NCBI GenBank assembly: GCA_040758475.1
Contig: JBFLVN010000023.1
Coordinates: forward strand, 1-22,382
DNA from: JBFLVN01 sp040758475
GTDB lineage: Bacteria > JAGRBM01
Length of the DNA: 22,382 nt
Reading direction: 5' to 3'
Below, piece after piece: positions 16,601 through 22,382 of this stretch (positions are counted from its first letter, which is position 1; each line of letters opens with the position of its first letter). The translations under genes were made by a program, and so were the position numbers. Under the pieces are notes generated by a model. The model searched no databases. It was not told the origin of the DNA and was given only the letters and a program-made list of their open reading frames with translations.

Positions 16601-17959
16601 CCCGATCCCCAGGAAGTGGGAACGCTTTTCTCCTTCGACGTCCAAGGCCTCGATCCCTTCGGGAACATCGATCCTGCGGCTTCCGTGACCGTGGATATCG
16701 CAACGGACGATCCGGGCGACGTGGAACCCGCCGATACGGCCCTTTCGTCAGGAACGCTTTCTTTCGATCTGACGCCCAACGTCGAGGGCCCCATCCTCGT
16801 GACGGCTACCGACGTTTCGAGCGGCTCGCTTACCGCCTCTTCCCGCACCTACCGGGCCTATCCCCTATTCCTGGGGCAGATCGACGGTTCGAGCAACGGC
16901 GCGGGACTCGCGCAGGACGCGCTAACAAATCCCGTCTCCCTCGCCTTCGATGAATCGGTTCTTCCGCCTCGCGTTTACGTCGCTGATGCGGGAAACCACC
17001 GCGTCCTTGCATGGAGCAGCACCGAAGCGCTCGTTAACGGCGCTCCGGCTGACCTCGTGATCGGGCAGGCGGATTTCGCAAGTGGCTCGGCCAACCGGGG
17101 CCTCGGCACCCCCGACGTGGACCGTTTGAACAACCCCCGGGGGCTTGCCGTGGATTCCTCTGGAAACCTGTGGGTGTCGGATTCGCTCAACAACCGCATC
17201 CTGCGTTTTAACGATCCCTTCGGGACGGATCAGGCCGCGGACCTGGTGATCGGACAATCGGGTTTTACGAGCGGCGGTTGCGGGACCTCGAGCCAGGCGC
17301 TTTGCGGCCCCCAGGGAATCACCGTGGGCCCTTCGGGCGAACTCTATGTGGCGGACAATGGAAACAACCGCGTCCTCCGCTTCGCTTCCCCGCAATCGAC
17401 CAATCAGGCGGCGAGTCTCGTCCTCGGCCAATCCTCTTTTTCCGGAGCCGATTGCAACCGCTCGGGCGCTTCTCCGACGGACAAAACTCTCTGTGCTCCG
17501 CAAGCCGTAGTGGCCGAAGAGAGCGGCGGAACACTCTCACGCCTTCTCGTGGCCGACATGAGCAACAGCCGCGTCGTGGGCTATCCGGCGCCCCTTTCGA
17601 CGGACGAGAGCGCCACGCTCGTGCTCGGGCATTTGGGGTTTACGAGCGATGCGTGCGATGACGGCGGGCAGGACGAGGGAAGCCTCTGCCTCCCGCAAGG
17701 GCTCGCGTTGGACGAGAATGGAGACCTCTTCGTTTCCGATACTTCCAACCACCGAGTGCTCAAGTTCCTTGCGCCGCTTTCCAGCGGCGGCGTGGCCGAT
17801 TTCGTTCTGGGGCAGCCGGATTTCAATCAGGATACGCCCAACAACCCGGCCCTGGGGCCCACGACGTTCTCATCCCCCCGTCACATCGGCTGGTGGGCGG
17901 GGGTGGTTTTCGTCTCCGATTCGTCGAACAACCGCGTCGTTGTTCGAAAAGCGCCGTAG
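13607..17959 (+). CDS. Giant repeat lipoprotein with C-terminal NHL propeller
   Basis: 1450 residues from GTG 13607. I chose this start because it gives a compact lipoprotein signal (RFIPWVLLLLFTASC, lipobox Cys27). The frame is open further upstream (ATG 13534 is possible), and the only ribosome-site candidate, AAGG at 13591, is 12 bases away. Nine tandem modules follow. Each opens with a strand like RLAILLPGQSL and then has GTP-x2-Q-x2-G, AVDxFGNVD, and a DTEP-type turn before the next strand. From about residue 1085 come NHL repeats, with blades such as NNPRGLAVDSSGNLWVSDSLNNRIL, VGPSGELYVADNGNNRVL and GDLFVSDTSNHRVL. The blades carry a few paired cysteines, and each is followed by ADLVIGQ-like links. 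The protein is probably exported to the outer surface and acts in binding or matrix structure. It is convergent with the histidine phosphatase gene, five bases away. Confidence 0.9.
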   Translation: MKPFPRNNSGGLRFIPWVLLLLFTASCGGGGADFRLEAPSLLVVLPGQTYSPQTGPAGLPEEFTAGEDFTVQILAVDEEGEILSDFSDTVGVLTSDPNDSAPPLAAASAGVAEIPLTALTAGSFAITPVHVTASPTPLPGITSRPYMVLPGPAGALAVLLPGEELKRSGSGPFGCTPDPDPETPPDPLPNGCLEPESQQVGTAFSVQVIATDAVGNPVPSATGTVTLTTSDTKDIEPAPESLIGGEAIFDVTPVLASGNTRVQATVDFAGGASNFYEVLSQPADRLIVLLPTQSLQINATGPQVLGTPPDQTTGEGFIATVLATDSFGNIDTTANFSVTLTTTDPNDLDPINASLTSGQLGQLILPATAQASATITADDGGPLLGGTSSSFEILFGGADRLAILLPGQSLVPGPTGFSISGSAPDQQAGTPFNVTIWAVDFFGNVDTGASDSVTVETPDDALDTAPGSMPLSSGTVTVPVTHAHALPAGRVAATRFNGDTGESQSYDVLGAAPVSLVLVLPGEELQASAGGPVISGTPSPQIAGGSFQLRAYLADSFGNPSEGFDREITIVTPSDGADTEPDPAMTVDGLAIFNPVAITASGAYSFSGSATALPPASSSAFAVTTFADRYAIVLPGQSLVINSLGFSLSGSPQTQQPGVPFLASVYAVDLFGNVDTDSTRLTSVTTSDTLDTHPAPQNLVSGTAAFSISNVLAASGQTVTCDDGIGGFAARTSTSYTTDAVADRLLVLPPNLGHTVGAAGPVLTGTLQGHVAGASFQVAIRAIDAFGNVDSDAASTVTISTPGDAADTEPVPPALAAGQGNFSVTPLTADPAYTIEAASGGLATGVSPGILIAPGTASRLVITLPGQSIVVGAGGPTVSPAAGDLTAGVAVSVGVTATDAFGNKNTGVGVQVDVSSNDPAAGVSSAVLDEGFRSYPFTPYTATAGGLSITAVDGAPGTLTDGAQGGLTVIAASATQLMVLFPGEDVTPSASGPQIGGTPDPQEVGTLFSFDVQGLDPFGNIDPAASVTVDIATDDPGDVEPADTALSSGTLSFDLTPNVEGPILVTATDVSSGSLTASSRTYRAYPLFLGQIDGSSNGAGLAQDALTNPVSLAFDESVLPPRVYVADAGNHRVLAWSSTEALVNGAPADLVIGQADFASGSANRGLGTPDVDRLNNPRGLAVDSSGNLWVSDSLNNRILRFNDPFGTDQAADLVIGQSGFTSGGCGTSSQALCGPQGITVGPSGELYVADNGNNRVLRFASPQSTNQAASLVLGQSSFSGADCNRSGASPTDKTLCAPQAVVAEESGGTLSRLLVADMSNSRVVGYPAPLSTDESATLVLGHLGFTSDACDDGGQDEGSLCLPQGLALDENGDLFVSDTSNHRVLKFLAPLSSGGVADFVLGQPDFNQDTPNNPALGPTTFSSPRHIGWWAGVVFVSDSSNNRVVVRKAP
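13725..16860 (+). repeat. Nine tandem ~115-residue LPGQ/FGN repeat modules (protein-level)
   Basis: Module starts, judged by the LxxLLPGQ/E strand, lie near 13725, 14070, 14458, 14804, 15149, 15491, 15836, 16180 and 16532. From the third on, spacing is 342-352 bases. Modules 3-8 carry the clearest motifs: LPGQSL, G-x2-Q-x-G, A-x-D-x-FGN, then DTEP/DTHP. Module 1 is divergent (EEG replaces FGN) and module 2 has an acidic Pro-rich insertion with two cysteines. The spacing is regular but the DNA is diverged, so this looks like old duplication followed by drift. Confidence 0.85.
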
Positions 17960-17964
17960 AACTA

Positions 17965-18657
17965 TCACCGCTTCCGCAGGTGTTCCGTGGCGGCGTAGCG
18001 CACGAGCCGCAGGCGTCCATCGCCATCCATTTCGATCTCCGTGATGGAACCGTTTGGAATGTACGGCCGGAAAAGCGCCGAAAAGCGCGATCCCTCCGTG
18101 AGCGCGAGGCTCAGGAACAAGATGATGTAGCCGTGCCCGAAAAGGGCGACCCGCGCATCGGAAGGATGCTCGGAGGCGAGGCGCGAAAAGGCGCCGCCAA
18201 GGCGCGCCCGCAAGTCCGCCGGGCTCTCCCCTCCTTCCGTGCGGCCCGCAAGCCAACTCCGGTAATAAAGAGGAAGAAGGGTACCGCCCAGAAGAAACCG
18301 CCGCACCCCCGCGGGAAGGGGCGCATCCGAGAGGGCGCTTACGAGCCACGCTTCGGGAGAGCCTTCCGGCAAGCGGCCCGTACGCACTTCCGCGATTTCC
18401 CCAAGGACGCGGACTTCGTGCCCCAGGGCTCCGGCGGTGGCCTCGGCCGTCTGTCTCGCCCGGAGGAGCGGCGAGGAATAGACCGCGTGGACTGGGTTTT
18501 CCGAAAAATGGGCGGCCACCGCCCGCGCCTCCCTCTGGCCCCGGACCGTAAGGGCCCCTTCCACTTCCTGGTTGAAAAGGCGGTTGATCGAATCGAGCCC
18601 GGCCTGCTGGCCGGCCCTCCCATCCATCTGCCCGTGGCGGACCCAAAGAAGGCGCAT
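17965..18657 (-). CDS. Histidine phosphatase family protein
   Basis: 230 residues from ATG 18657. The N-terminal phosphohistidine motif is WVRHG (R7-H8-G9). SSPLLRARQTAEAT gives the conserved Arg-Gln-Thr segment, and H175 in LFGHG is the second catalytic His. An acidic residue in the EIAEVRTG region is the likely proton donor. The family removes phosphate from sugars, nucleotides or proteins; the substrate cannot be told from this sequence. It begins two bases after the rodA stop, so it is surely cotranscribed with mrdA-rodA, and a link to cell-envelope metabolism is possible. There is no signal peptide, so it is probably cytoplasmic. The frame is open upstream through rodA, but the ATG at 18657 starts exactly at the family's first strand. 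Confidence 0.9.
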   Translation of the reverse strand: MRLLWVRHGQMDGRAGQQAGLDSINRLFNQEVEGALTVRGQREARAVAAHFSENPVHAVYSSPLLRARQTAEATAGALGHEVRVLGEIAEVRTGRLPEGSPEAWLVSALSDAPLPAGVRRFLLGGTLLPLYYRSWLAGRTEGGESPADLRARLGGAFSRLASEHPSDARVALFGHGYIILFLSLALTEGSRFSALFRPYIPNGSITEIEMDGDGRLRLVRYAATEHLRKR

Positions 18658-18659
18658 GG

Positions 18660-19772
18660 CTAGAACAAGTGCCGCGAACGGTGGACGTTGAGCAGGAGCC
18701 CCACCGCCGCCATCAGGGTGACGGCCGAAGAACCGCCGTAAGAAAGAAACGGAAGGGGAACGCCGATGACGGGCAGGAGCCCCGTGATCATGCCGATGTT
18801 GATAAGCACGTGCCAGAAGAAGAGGAGGCCGACCCCCGCCGCCAGCACGCACCCGAAGGGATCGCGCGCCTGCCGGGCGATCGCGAAAGCGCGGACAATG
18901 ATCCAGGCGAAAAGGAAAAGGACCACCACGGACCAGAAAAATCCCATCTCTTCGGCGAAAACGCTGAAGGCGAAGTCCGTGTGCTGTTCGGGAAGGAAGC
19001 TGAATTGGGTCTGGAGGCCCTTCAAGTATCCTCGGCCCCACCACCCGCCGGAACCGATGGCGATCTTGGACTGGATGACGTGGTAGCCCACGCCCAGGGG
19101 GTCGGATTCGGGGTCGAGAAACGTCGCGAGGCGCGCTCGCTGGTGGGCTTTGAGGAAGAACAGCGGATCGCCCTTCCAGTACCACAAGATTCCCACGAGA
19201 GCGCCCGCGCTCCCCAAGGCGGTGAGCAGGGTCCGCCGCTCAATCCCCGCGAAGAGGAAGATCGATCCCGTAACCGAGAGATAGACGATGGCCGTCCCCA
19301 TATCGGGCTCCTTGAGGATGAGGAGAAGCGGAACCCCCAGGAGCAGGAACGGCTGGGCGAGCTTGATGAGGTCGAAGGGCGGGTCGTGCCGCGTGCGGTT
19401 GAAAAACCGGGCGAGCGCCAGGAGGAGAGCGAGTTTCATGGGTTCGGAAGGCTGGAAGTGGAGCGGCCCCAGGTGAATCCAGCTCTGGGCGCCGGCGACT
19501 TTGCGACCGATCACGTGAACCAGGGCCAGGGGAACGAGCAAGAGGCCATAATAGAGGTAGGCGTACCGCTCCAGGGTCGGCAGGCCCACGAGGCTCGCCA
19601 CCACGAGAACGGCGAAGCCGACGCCGTAGGAAGCGAGTTGGGCAACGTGGGGGGAGCCCGCCTGCCCCTGCTGGGAAGCGCTGTAGAGGTTGAAAATGGA
19701 AACGGCCATCAAGGCCAGGACCGGCAGGAGGATCTGCCGGTCTGCTTCCGAAAGCCACCCGCGGCGGATCAC
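18660..19772 (-). CDS. rodA: RodA, SEDS peptidoglycan glycosyltransferase
   Basis: 370 residues, typical for RodA. It starts at a GTG whose last two bases and the next A form the TGA of mrdA (a 4-base overlap), so translation is coupled. It is almost wholly hydrophobic, with about ten membrane helices. The family signatures are present: a hydrophobic first helix reaching FNLYSASQQG; LGPLHFQPSEPMKLALLLALA; and FLPEQHTDFAFSVFAEEMGF, which holds the catalytic Asp266. GVPLPFLSYGGSSAV near the end marks the RodA/FtsW family. RodA polymerises lipid II into glycan strands for side-wall growth, working with PBP2, which is encoded just upstream. Confidence 0.97.
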   Translation of the reverse strand: MIRRGWLSEADRQILLPVLALMAVSIFNLYSASQQGQAGSPHVAQLASYGVGFAVLVVASLVGLPTLERYAYLYYGLLLVPLALVHVIGRKVAGAQSWIHLGPLHFQPSEPMKLALLLALARFFNRTRHDPPFDLIKLAQPFLLLGVPLLLILKEPDMGTAIVYLSVTGSIFLFAGIERRTLLTALGSAGALVGILWYWKGDPLFFLKAHQRARLATFLDPESDPLGVGYHVIQSKIAIGSGGWWGRGYLKGLQTQFSFLPEQHTDFAFSVFAEEMGFFWSVVVLFLFAWIIVRAFAIARQARDPFGCVLAAGVGLLFFWHVLINIGMITGLLPVIGVPLPFLSYGGSSAVTLMAAVGLLLNVHRSRHLF

Positions 19773-21730
19773 GGCGCTTCCTCCGTGGCGGCGTACCGAA
19801 AAACCCTCTCCGAGGAATCGAGCGAACCAGAGGTAGAGCGGGCTTCCTTGAGTGCGAGGTGCGCGGATATGACCTGCTTTGCGAGCGGCGCCGCTGCTCC
19901 TCCACCGTGCCCCCCGTGCTCGACGAAGACAGTCACCACGAGATCCGGCTCTTCTACCGGAGCAAACGCCGTAAACCAGGCGTGGTCGCGATACTGCTCG
20001 GGGATGTCTTCTTCCTTCTTGTACATCTCCGTGTGTTCGAGATGGACGACCTGGGCCGTCCCCGTTTTCCCTGCGACGTGGACGTTCGGAATACGGGCGG
20101 CCCAGCCAGTCCCGTGGGGTTCATGCACGACGGCCATGAGCGCGTCCCGGACAAGCTGGAACGTTTGCGGTTTAAAGGGCAAGGGCTCTTTCACGGAAGG
20201 CGCAAGATCATTTGCGGGAACCCCATCAGCCCCCATCGCCCGAAGAAGGACATGCGGGCGGGTAAGGGATCCCGAAGCCAGAGCCGCCGTGGCGCGGGCA
20301 AGCTGGAGGGGGGTCACGAGAACGTACCCCTGGCCGATGGCGCAGGAGAGGGTCTCTCCTGGAAACCATTCCTGCCCCCGGGCCCGCTTCTTCCATTCCG
20401 TCGAGGGGATGAGGCCGGATTTCTCGCCGGGCAAATCGATCCCCGTGGGTTTTCCGAACCCGAAGAGATTGGAATACTTGGCCATCCGGTCGATCCCGAG
20501 CAGGTTTCCGACACGGTAATAAAAGACGTCGCACGACTCCCGGAGCGATTCGTGGAGTTCGACCGCCCCGTGCCCCCCGCGGTTCCAACAGCGGAACGTG
20601 TGAGACCCGAAACGCAGGGCCCCGTTGCACTGGGAGCGCCAGTGATCGGAAATCACCCCCTCTTCGAGCCCCGCCACGGCCATGAAGCTCTTGAACGTGG
20701 AGCCGGGGGGATAGTGACCCTGGATGCTCTTGGAATAGAGGGGGCGTCCCGGCGCCTCCAAGAGAGCCCGGTATTCTTCCGGCCGGATGCCCCGGCCGAA
20801 GGGGGAAGGATCGAACGCCGGATGGGAAACCATGGCGAGCACTTCGCCGTTTCTCGGATCCAGAGCGACGATGGCGCCGTTCTTTCCTCCCAGCGCCGTC
20901 TCGGCGGCGAGCTGCAAATCCCAATCGAGGGCGAGAACGATGTCCTTGCCGGCCACGGGATCCTGGTCCTGGGACTCGAAACCTAGTTCCTTCAAAACGT
21001 CTTCGTTCACTTCGCTCCCGTAGGCGTTGACGATGAGCTGGCGGTAGCCGTCCTGGCCGCGGAGGTACCGCTCGGCCTGGGCTTCCACTCCGTACTTCCC
21101 GACTAGGGTCCCCTGCCGGTAGGCGAGTTCCGGAAAGCGCTCCCGGAGCCCGGGCAGCTCGTCGGGCCCCACCTCCTGGATGTACCCCAACACCTGAGCG
21201 GCGGCGGAGCCGTAGGGATACTCCCGGAGCGGCTCGGTACGGATGAAAACGCCCCGGTCCTGGAGGGCGGCTTCCTCGGCGGAAGAGAGTTCCTCCCAGG
21301 AGACGTCGCGCTTGACGAGGAACGGCTTGAAACGGGCCCGTCCCCGGGCGGCGCGGATTTGGGCTTCCAACGCCGCAGGATCGAGGGCGAGAAGGCCGGC
21401 GAGCTGGGCCACGGTCTCTTTCATCCGCAGCGCGGCCTTGGGATTGCCGCGCTTGCCGAGGAGCACGTCGGGAATGAGGTAGACGCTATAGGACGGCCGG
21501 TTGTCCACCAGCGTCCGGCCGAAGCGGTCGAGGATTTTCCCGCGGTAGCCCGGAAGAACGTCCGCGATGACTTTGTTCTCTCGGGCCAGGGTCGCGTAGA
21601 AATCGTGGCGAAGGACCTGCAAGTAGAAGAGGCGCACCACGAGCCCCAAGCAGGGGATCGTCACCGCCACCACGAGCCACAGGAGCCGTCCCTGAAAGTG
21701 GCGAAGCCTTTCCTCGGTTCCGATGAGCAC
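19769..21730 (-). CDS. mrdA: Penicillin-binding protein 2 (class B transpeptidase)
   Basis: 653 residues. The GTG start at 21730 has an in-frame TAG two codons upstream, so it is the first possible start; the ribosome site is weak. A single N-terminal membrane helix (LLWLVVAVTIPCLGLVVRLF) is followed by the PBP dimerisation domain. In the transpeptidase domain the active-site Ser344 is in STFK (344-347), the second motif is S399-C-D401, and KTG is at 555-557. PBP2 cross-links the glycan made by RodA during elongation. It is the first gene of the mrdA-rodA-phosphatase operon. mreC and mreD, usually next upstream, are not here: the 650 bases upstream hold only repeats. Confidence 0.97.
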   Translation of the reverse strand: MLIGTEERLRHFQGRLLWLVVAVTIPCLGLVVRLFYLQVLRHDFYATLARENKVIADVLPGYRGKILDRFGRTLVDNRPSYSVYLIPDVLLGKRGNPKAALRMKETVAQLAGLLALDPAALEAQIRAARGRARFKPFLVKRDVSWEELSSAEEAALQDRGVFIRTEPLREYPYGSAAAQVLGYIQEVGPDELPGLRERFPELAYRQGTLVGKYGVEAQAERYLRGQDGYRQLIVNAYGSEVNEDVLKELGFESQDQDPVAGKDIVLALDWDLQLAAETALGGKNGAIVALDPRNGEVLAMVSHPAFDPSPFGRGIRPEEYRALLEAPGRPLYSKSIQGHYPPGSTFKSFMAVAGLEEGVISDHWRSQCNGALRFGSHTFRCWNRGGHGAVELHESLRESCDVFYYRVGNLLGIDRMAKYSNLFGFGKPTGIDLPGEKSGLIPSTEWKKRARGQEWFPGETLSCAIGQGYVLVTPLQLARATAALASGSLTRPHVLLRAMGADGVPANDLAPSVKEPLPFKPQTFQLVRDALMAVVHEPHGTGWAARIPNVHVAGKTGTAQVVHLEHTEMYKKEEDIPEQYRDHAWFTAFAPVEEPDLVVTVFVEHGGHGGGAAAPLAKQVISAHLALKEARSTSGSLDSSERVFRYAATEEAP

Positions 21731-21851
21731 GGGCTAATCTTCCGCCTTGCGCCAGACCTTTTGACAGCATAGCCGAGGGAAGACGTCCCCAGCCTCCAAA
21801 ACACGCGGAGAAATGGGCCCGGACACCACGGAAAATTTCACCCAGCAACAA

Positions 21852-21877
21852 GAGGATCAAGGCGATCATCATTTTTC
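21852..21877. repeat. Partial copy (right arm only) of the GATC/GGCC repeat
   Basis: GATC at 21855 and 21864, nine bases apart, then ATCATTTTT. This matches the right arm of the full repeats (GATC-AAGAT-GATC then a T run). It abuts the full copy at 21881 and carries the GATC version while its neighbour carries GGCC. Confidence 0.6.
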
Positions 21878-21880
21878 CTC

Positions 21881-21997
21881 GTGGCCCAGATGGCCATCTT
21901 CCCAACAAGGCTTGGCCCACTCGGGAAGGCCGTTAAACCCCTCGAAACCGGCGAACGGATGAAGGTGGCCAAGAAGGCCAAGACTTTTTTGGTGGCC
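21881..21997. repeat. Dispersed 117-base repeat, GGCC version
   Basis: Aligns without gaps to 22118-22234. Shared blocks include a left arm ending ATCTT, a centre with AAAC and CTC-AAACCGG, and a right arm starting GAAGGTG and ending in six Ts. GGCC occurs at offsets 2, 11, 33, 86 and 95, exactly where the other copy has GATC. There is no convincing gene. In the minus-strand reading the two copies keep the same frame and give peptides rich in GH or DH pairs. Confidence 0.8.
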
Positions 21998-22018
21998 AGG
22001 AAGCTCCTTTCCGAGGTA

Positions 22019-22106
22019 CCCCTCTCCCCTTGGGAGAGGGCGGCCGAAGGCCGGGAGAGGGCCCTCTCCCGCCGCTGCACGGCACCCTCCCCCAAAGGGG
22101 GAGGGG
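22019..22106. repeat. Cluster of REP-like GC hairpins
   Basis: Four inverted repeats follow one another: CCCTCTCCC/GGGAGAGGG (22020-22040), CGGCC/GGCCG (22041-22053), the palindrome GGGAGAGGGCCCTCTCCC (22053-22070), and CCCTCCCCC/GGGGGAGGG (22085-22105). A short GCCG/CGGC pair lies between the last two. Such intergenic hairpin elements are common in GC-rich genomes. Here the block is lodged between the two 117-base repeats. Confidence 0.8.
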
Positions 22107-22117
22107 AATAAGGGAAG

Positions 22118-22234
22118 GTGATCATGATGATCATCTTGCCGCAAAACCACGATCGCCTTGGAGGTTTCATAAAACCACTCAAAACCGGCCGAAGCTCGAA
22201 GGTGATCAAGATGATCATTCATTTTTTGATCGGA
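22118..22234. repeat. Dispersed 117-base repeat, GATC version
   Basis: Partner of 21881-21997. GATC occurs at 22120, 22129, 22151, 22204 and 22213, the same offsets as GGCC in the other copy. The left arm ATGATCATCTTG reappears in reverse complement in the right arm (a 12-base match), so the ends can pair. The right arm ends in TTTTTT. No gene with a ribosome site was found here. Confidence 0.8.
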
Positions 22235-22291
22235 TTCCGCCGTTGTCCGAGGGTGTAAGGATATCCGGGAAATCTGAGGTGCTCGGGGGAA

Positions 22292-22382
22292 CACACCCCA
22301 CCCCAGCCCCTCCCCGTATCGACGGGGAGGGGAAGAAGGGGATATCCCCCTCTCCGCCGATGCGGAGAGGGGGTTGGGGGTG
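22292..22382. repeat. REP-like element with three hairpins at the window edge
   Basis: Hairpins are CCCCTCCCCGT-ATCG-ACGGGGAGGGG (22307-22332), GGGGATATCCCC (22338-22349) and 12-bp arms around CGAT (22346-22373). The outer ends, CACCCCACCCCAG and GGGGGTTGGGGGTG, are imperfect inverted repeats of each other. This is the build of a REP/BIME unit, possibly cut by the window end. The stretch 21731-22382 otherwise holds no supported gene. Confidence 0.75.

Noticed and set aside
18669..20519. 616-codon plus-strand frame across rodA and mrdA
   Set aside because: Antisense to two clearly recognised genes and crosses their boundary; composition is that of a GC-rich shadow.
21486..21920. Minus-strand frame starting MMIALILLLLGEIF upstream of mrdA
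   Set aside because: A GAGG lies near its start and the N-terminus is hydrophobic, but the start is made of repeat sequence and most of the frame overlaps mrdA out of frame.
21881..22234. CRISPR array
   Set aside because: Only two repeats, 117 bases long and diverged, with a hairpin block between them; there is no regular spacer pattern and no cas gene.
21869..22294. Minus-strand frame through both 117-base repeats (peptides such as DHLDHL and FAGFEGF)
   Set aside because: No ribosome site, and it runs through the hairpin cluster. The frame agreement of the two repeats is expected since they align without gaps. Kept as a note for the repeat finding, not as a gene.

Overview
The window comes from a GC-rich Gram-negative bacterium. 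The evidence is two giant lipoproteins with lipobox signal peptides, a rod-shape peptidoglycan pair (PBP2 and RodA) and a sigma-54 enhancer-binding regulator. No gene fixes the phylum. The mix of giant Ig-like/propeller lipoproteins, TPR-rich regulators and frequent GTG starts fits several poorly cultured GC-rich lineages, and I do not commit to one.

Layout. Positions 2628 to 1 (minus strand, cut by the left edge) hold a secreted VWA-domain protein that is anchored in the membrane by a C-terminal helix. Divergent from it, 2760-5651 (plus) encodes a TPR-GAF-AAA+-Fis sigma-54 activator. Convergent with that, 7197-5659 (minus) encodes a membrane-anchored FMN/3Fe-4S glutamate-synthase-family protein. 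Then come 7526-13111 (plus), a giant lipoprotein with Ig/PKD-like domains followed by beta-propellers; a 73-codon basic ORF (13118-13339) closed by a terminator-like hairpin; and 13607-17959 (plus), a second giant lipoprotein with nine repeats of about 115 residues and a C-terminal NHL propeller. On the minus strand, 21730-17965 is a tightly packed operon: mrdA, rodA, histidine phosphatase. The last 650 bases are non-coding and rich in repeats.

How it may work together. The same 18-bp palindrome (TGTCCG-N6-CGGACA) lies just upstream of the activator gene and upstream of the first giant lipoprotein. At the lipoprotein it is followed by a full IHF consensus match and a GG-N10-GC (-24/-12) element, in the canonical order activator site, IHF, sigma-54 promoter. 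I infer that the TPR-GAF activator regulates itself and switches on the giant surface lipoprotein.

The most unusual DNA is the pair of 117-base repeats at 21881-21997 and 22118-22234. Five GGCC tetramers of one copy are replaced, at exactly the same offsets, by GATC in the other. The copies are separated by a cluster of CCCTCTCCC-type hairpins, and another REP-like hairpin block closes the window. No tRNA, rRNA, CRISPR array, transposase or phage gene was seen.
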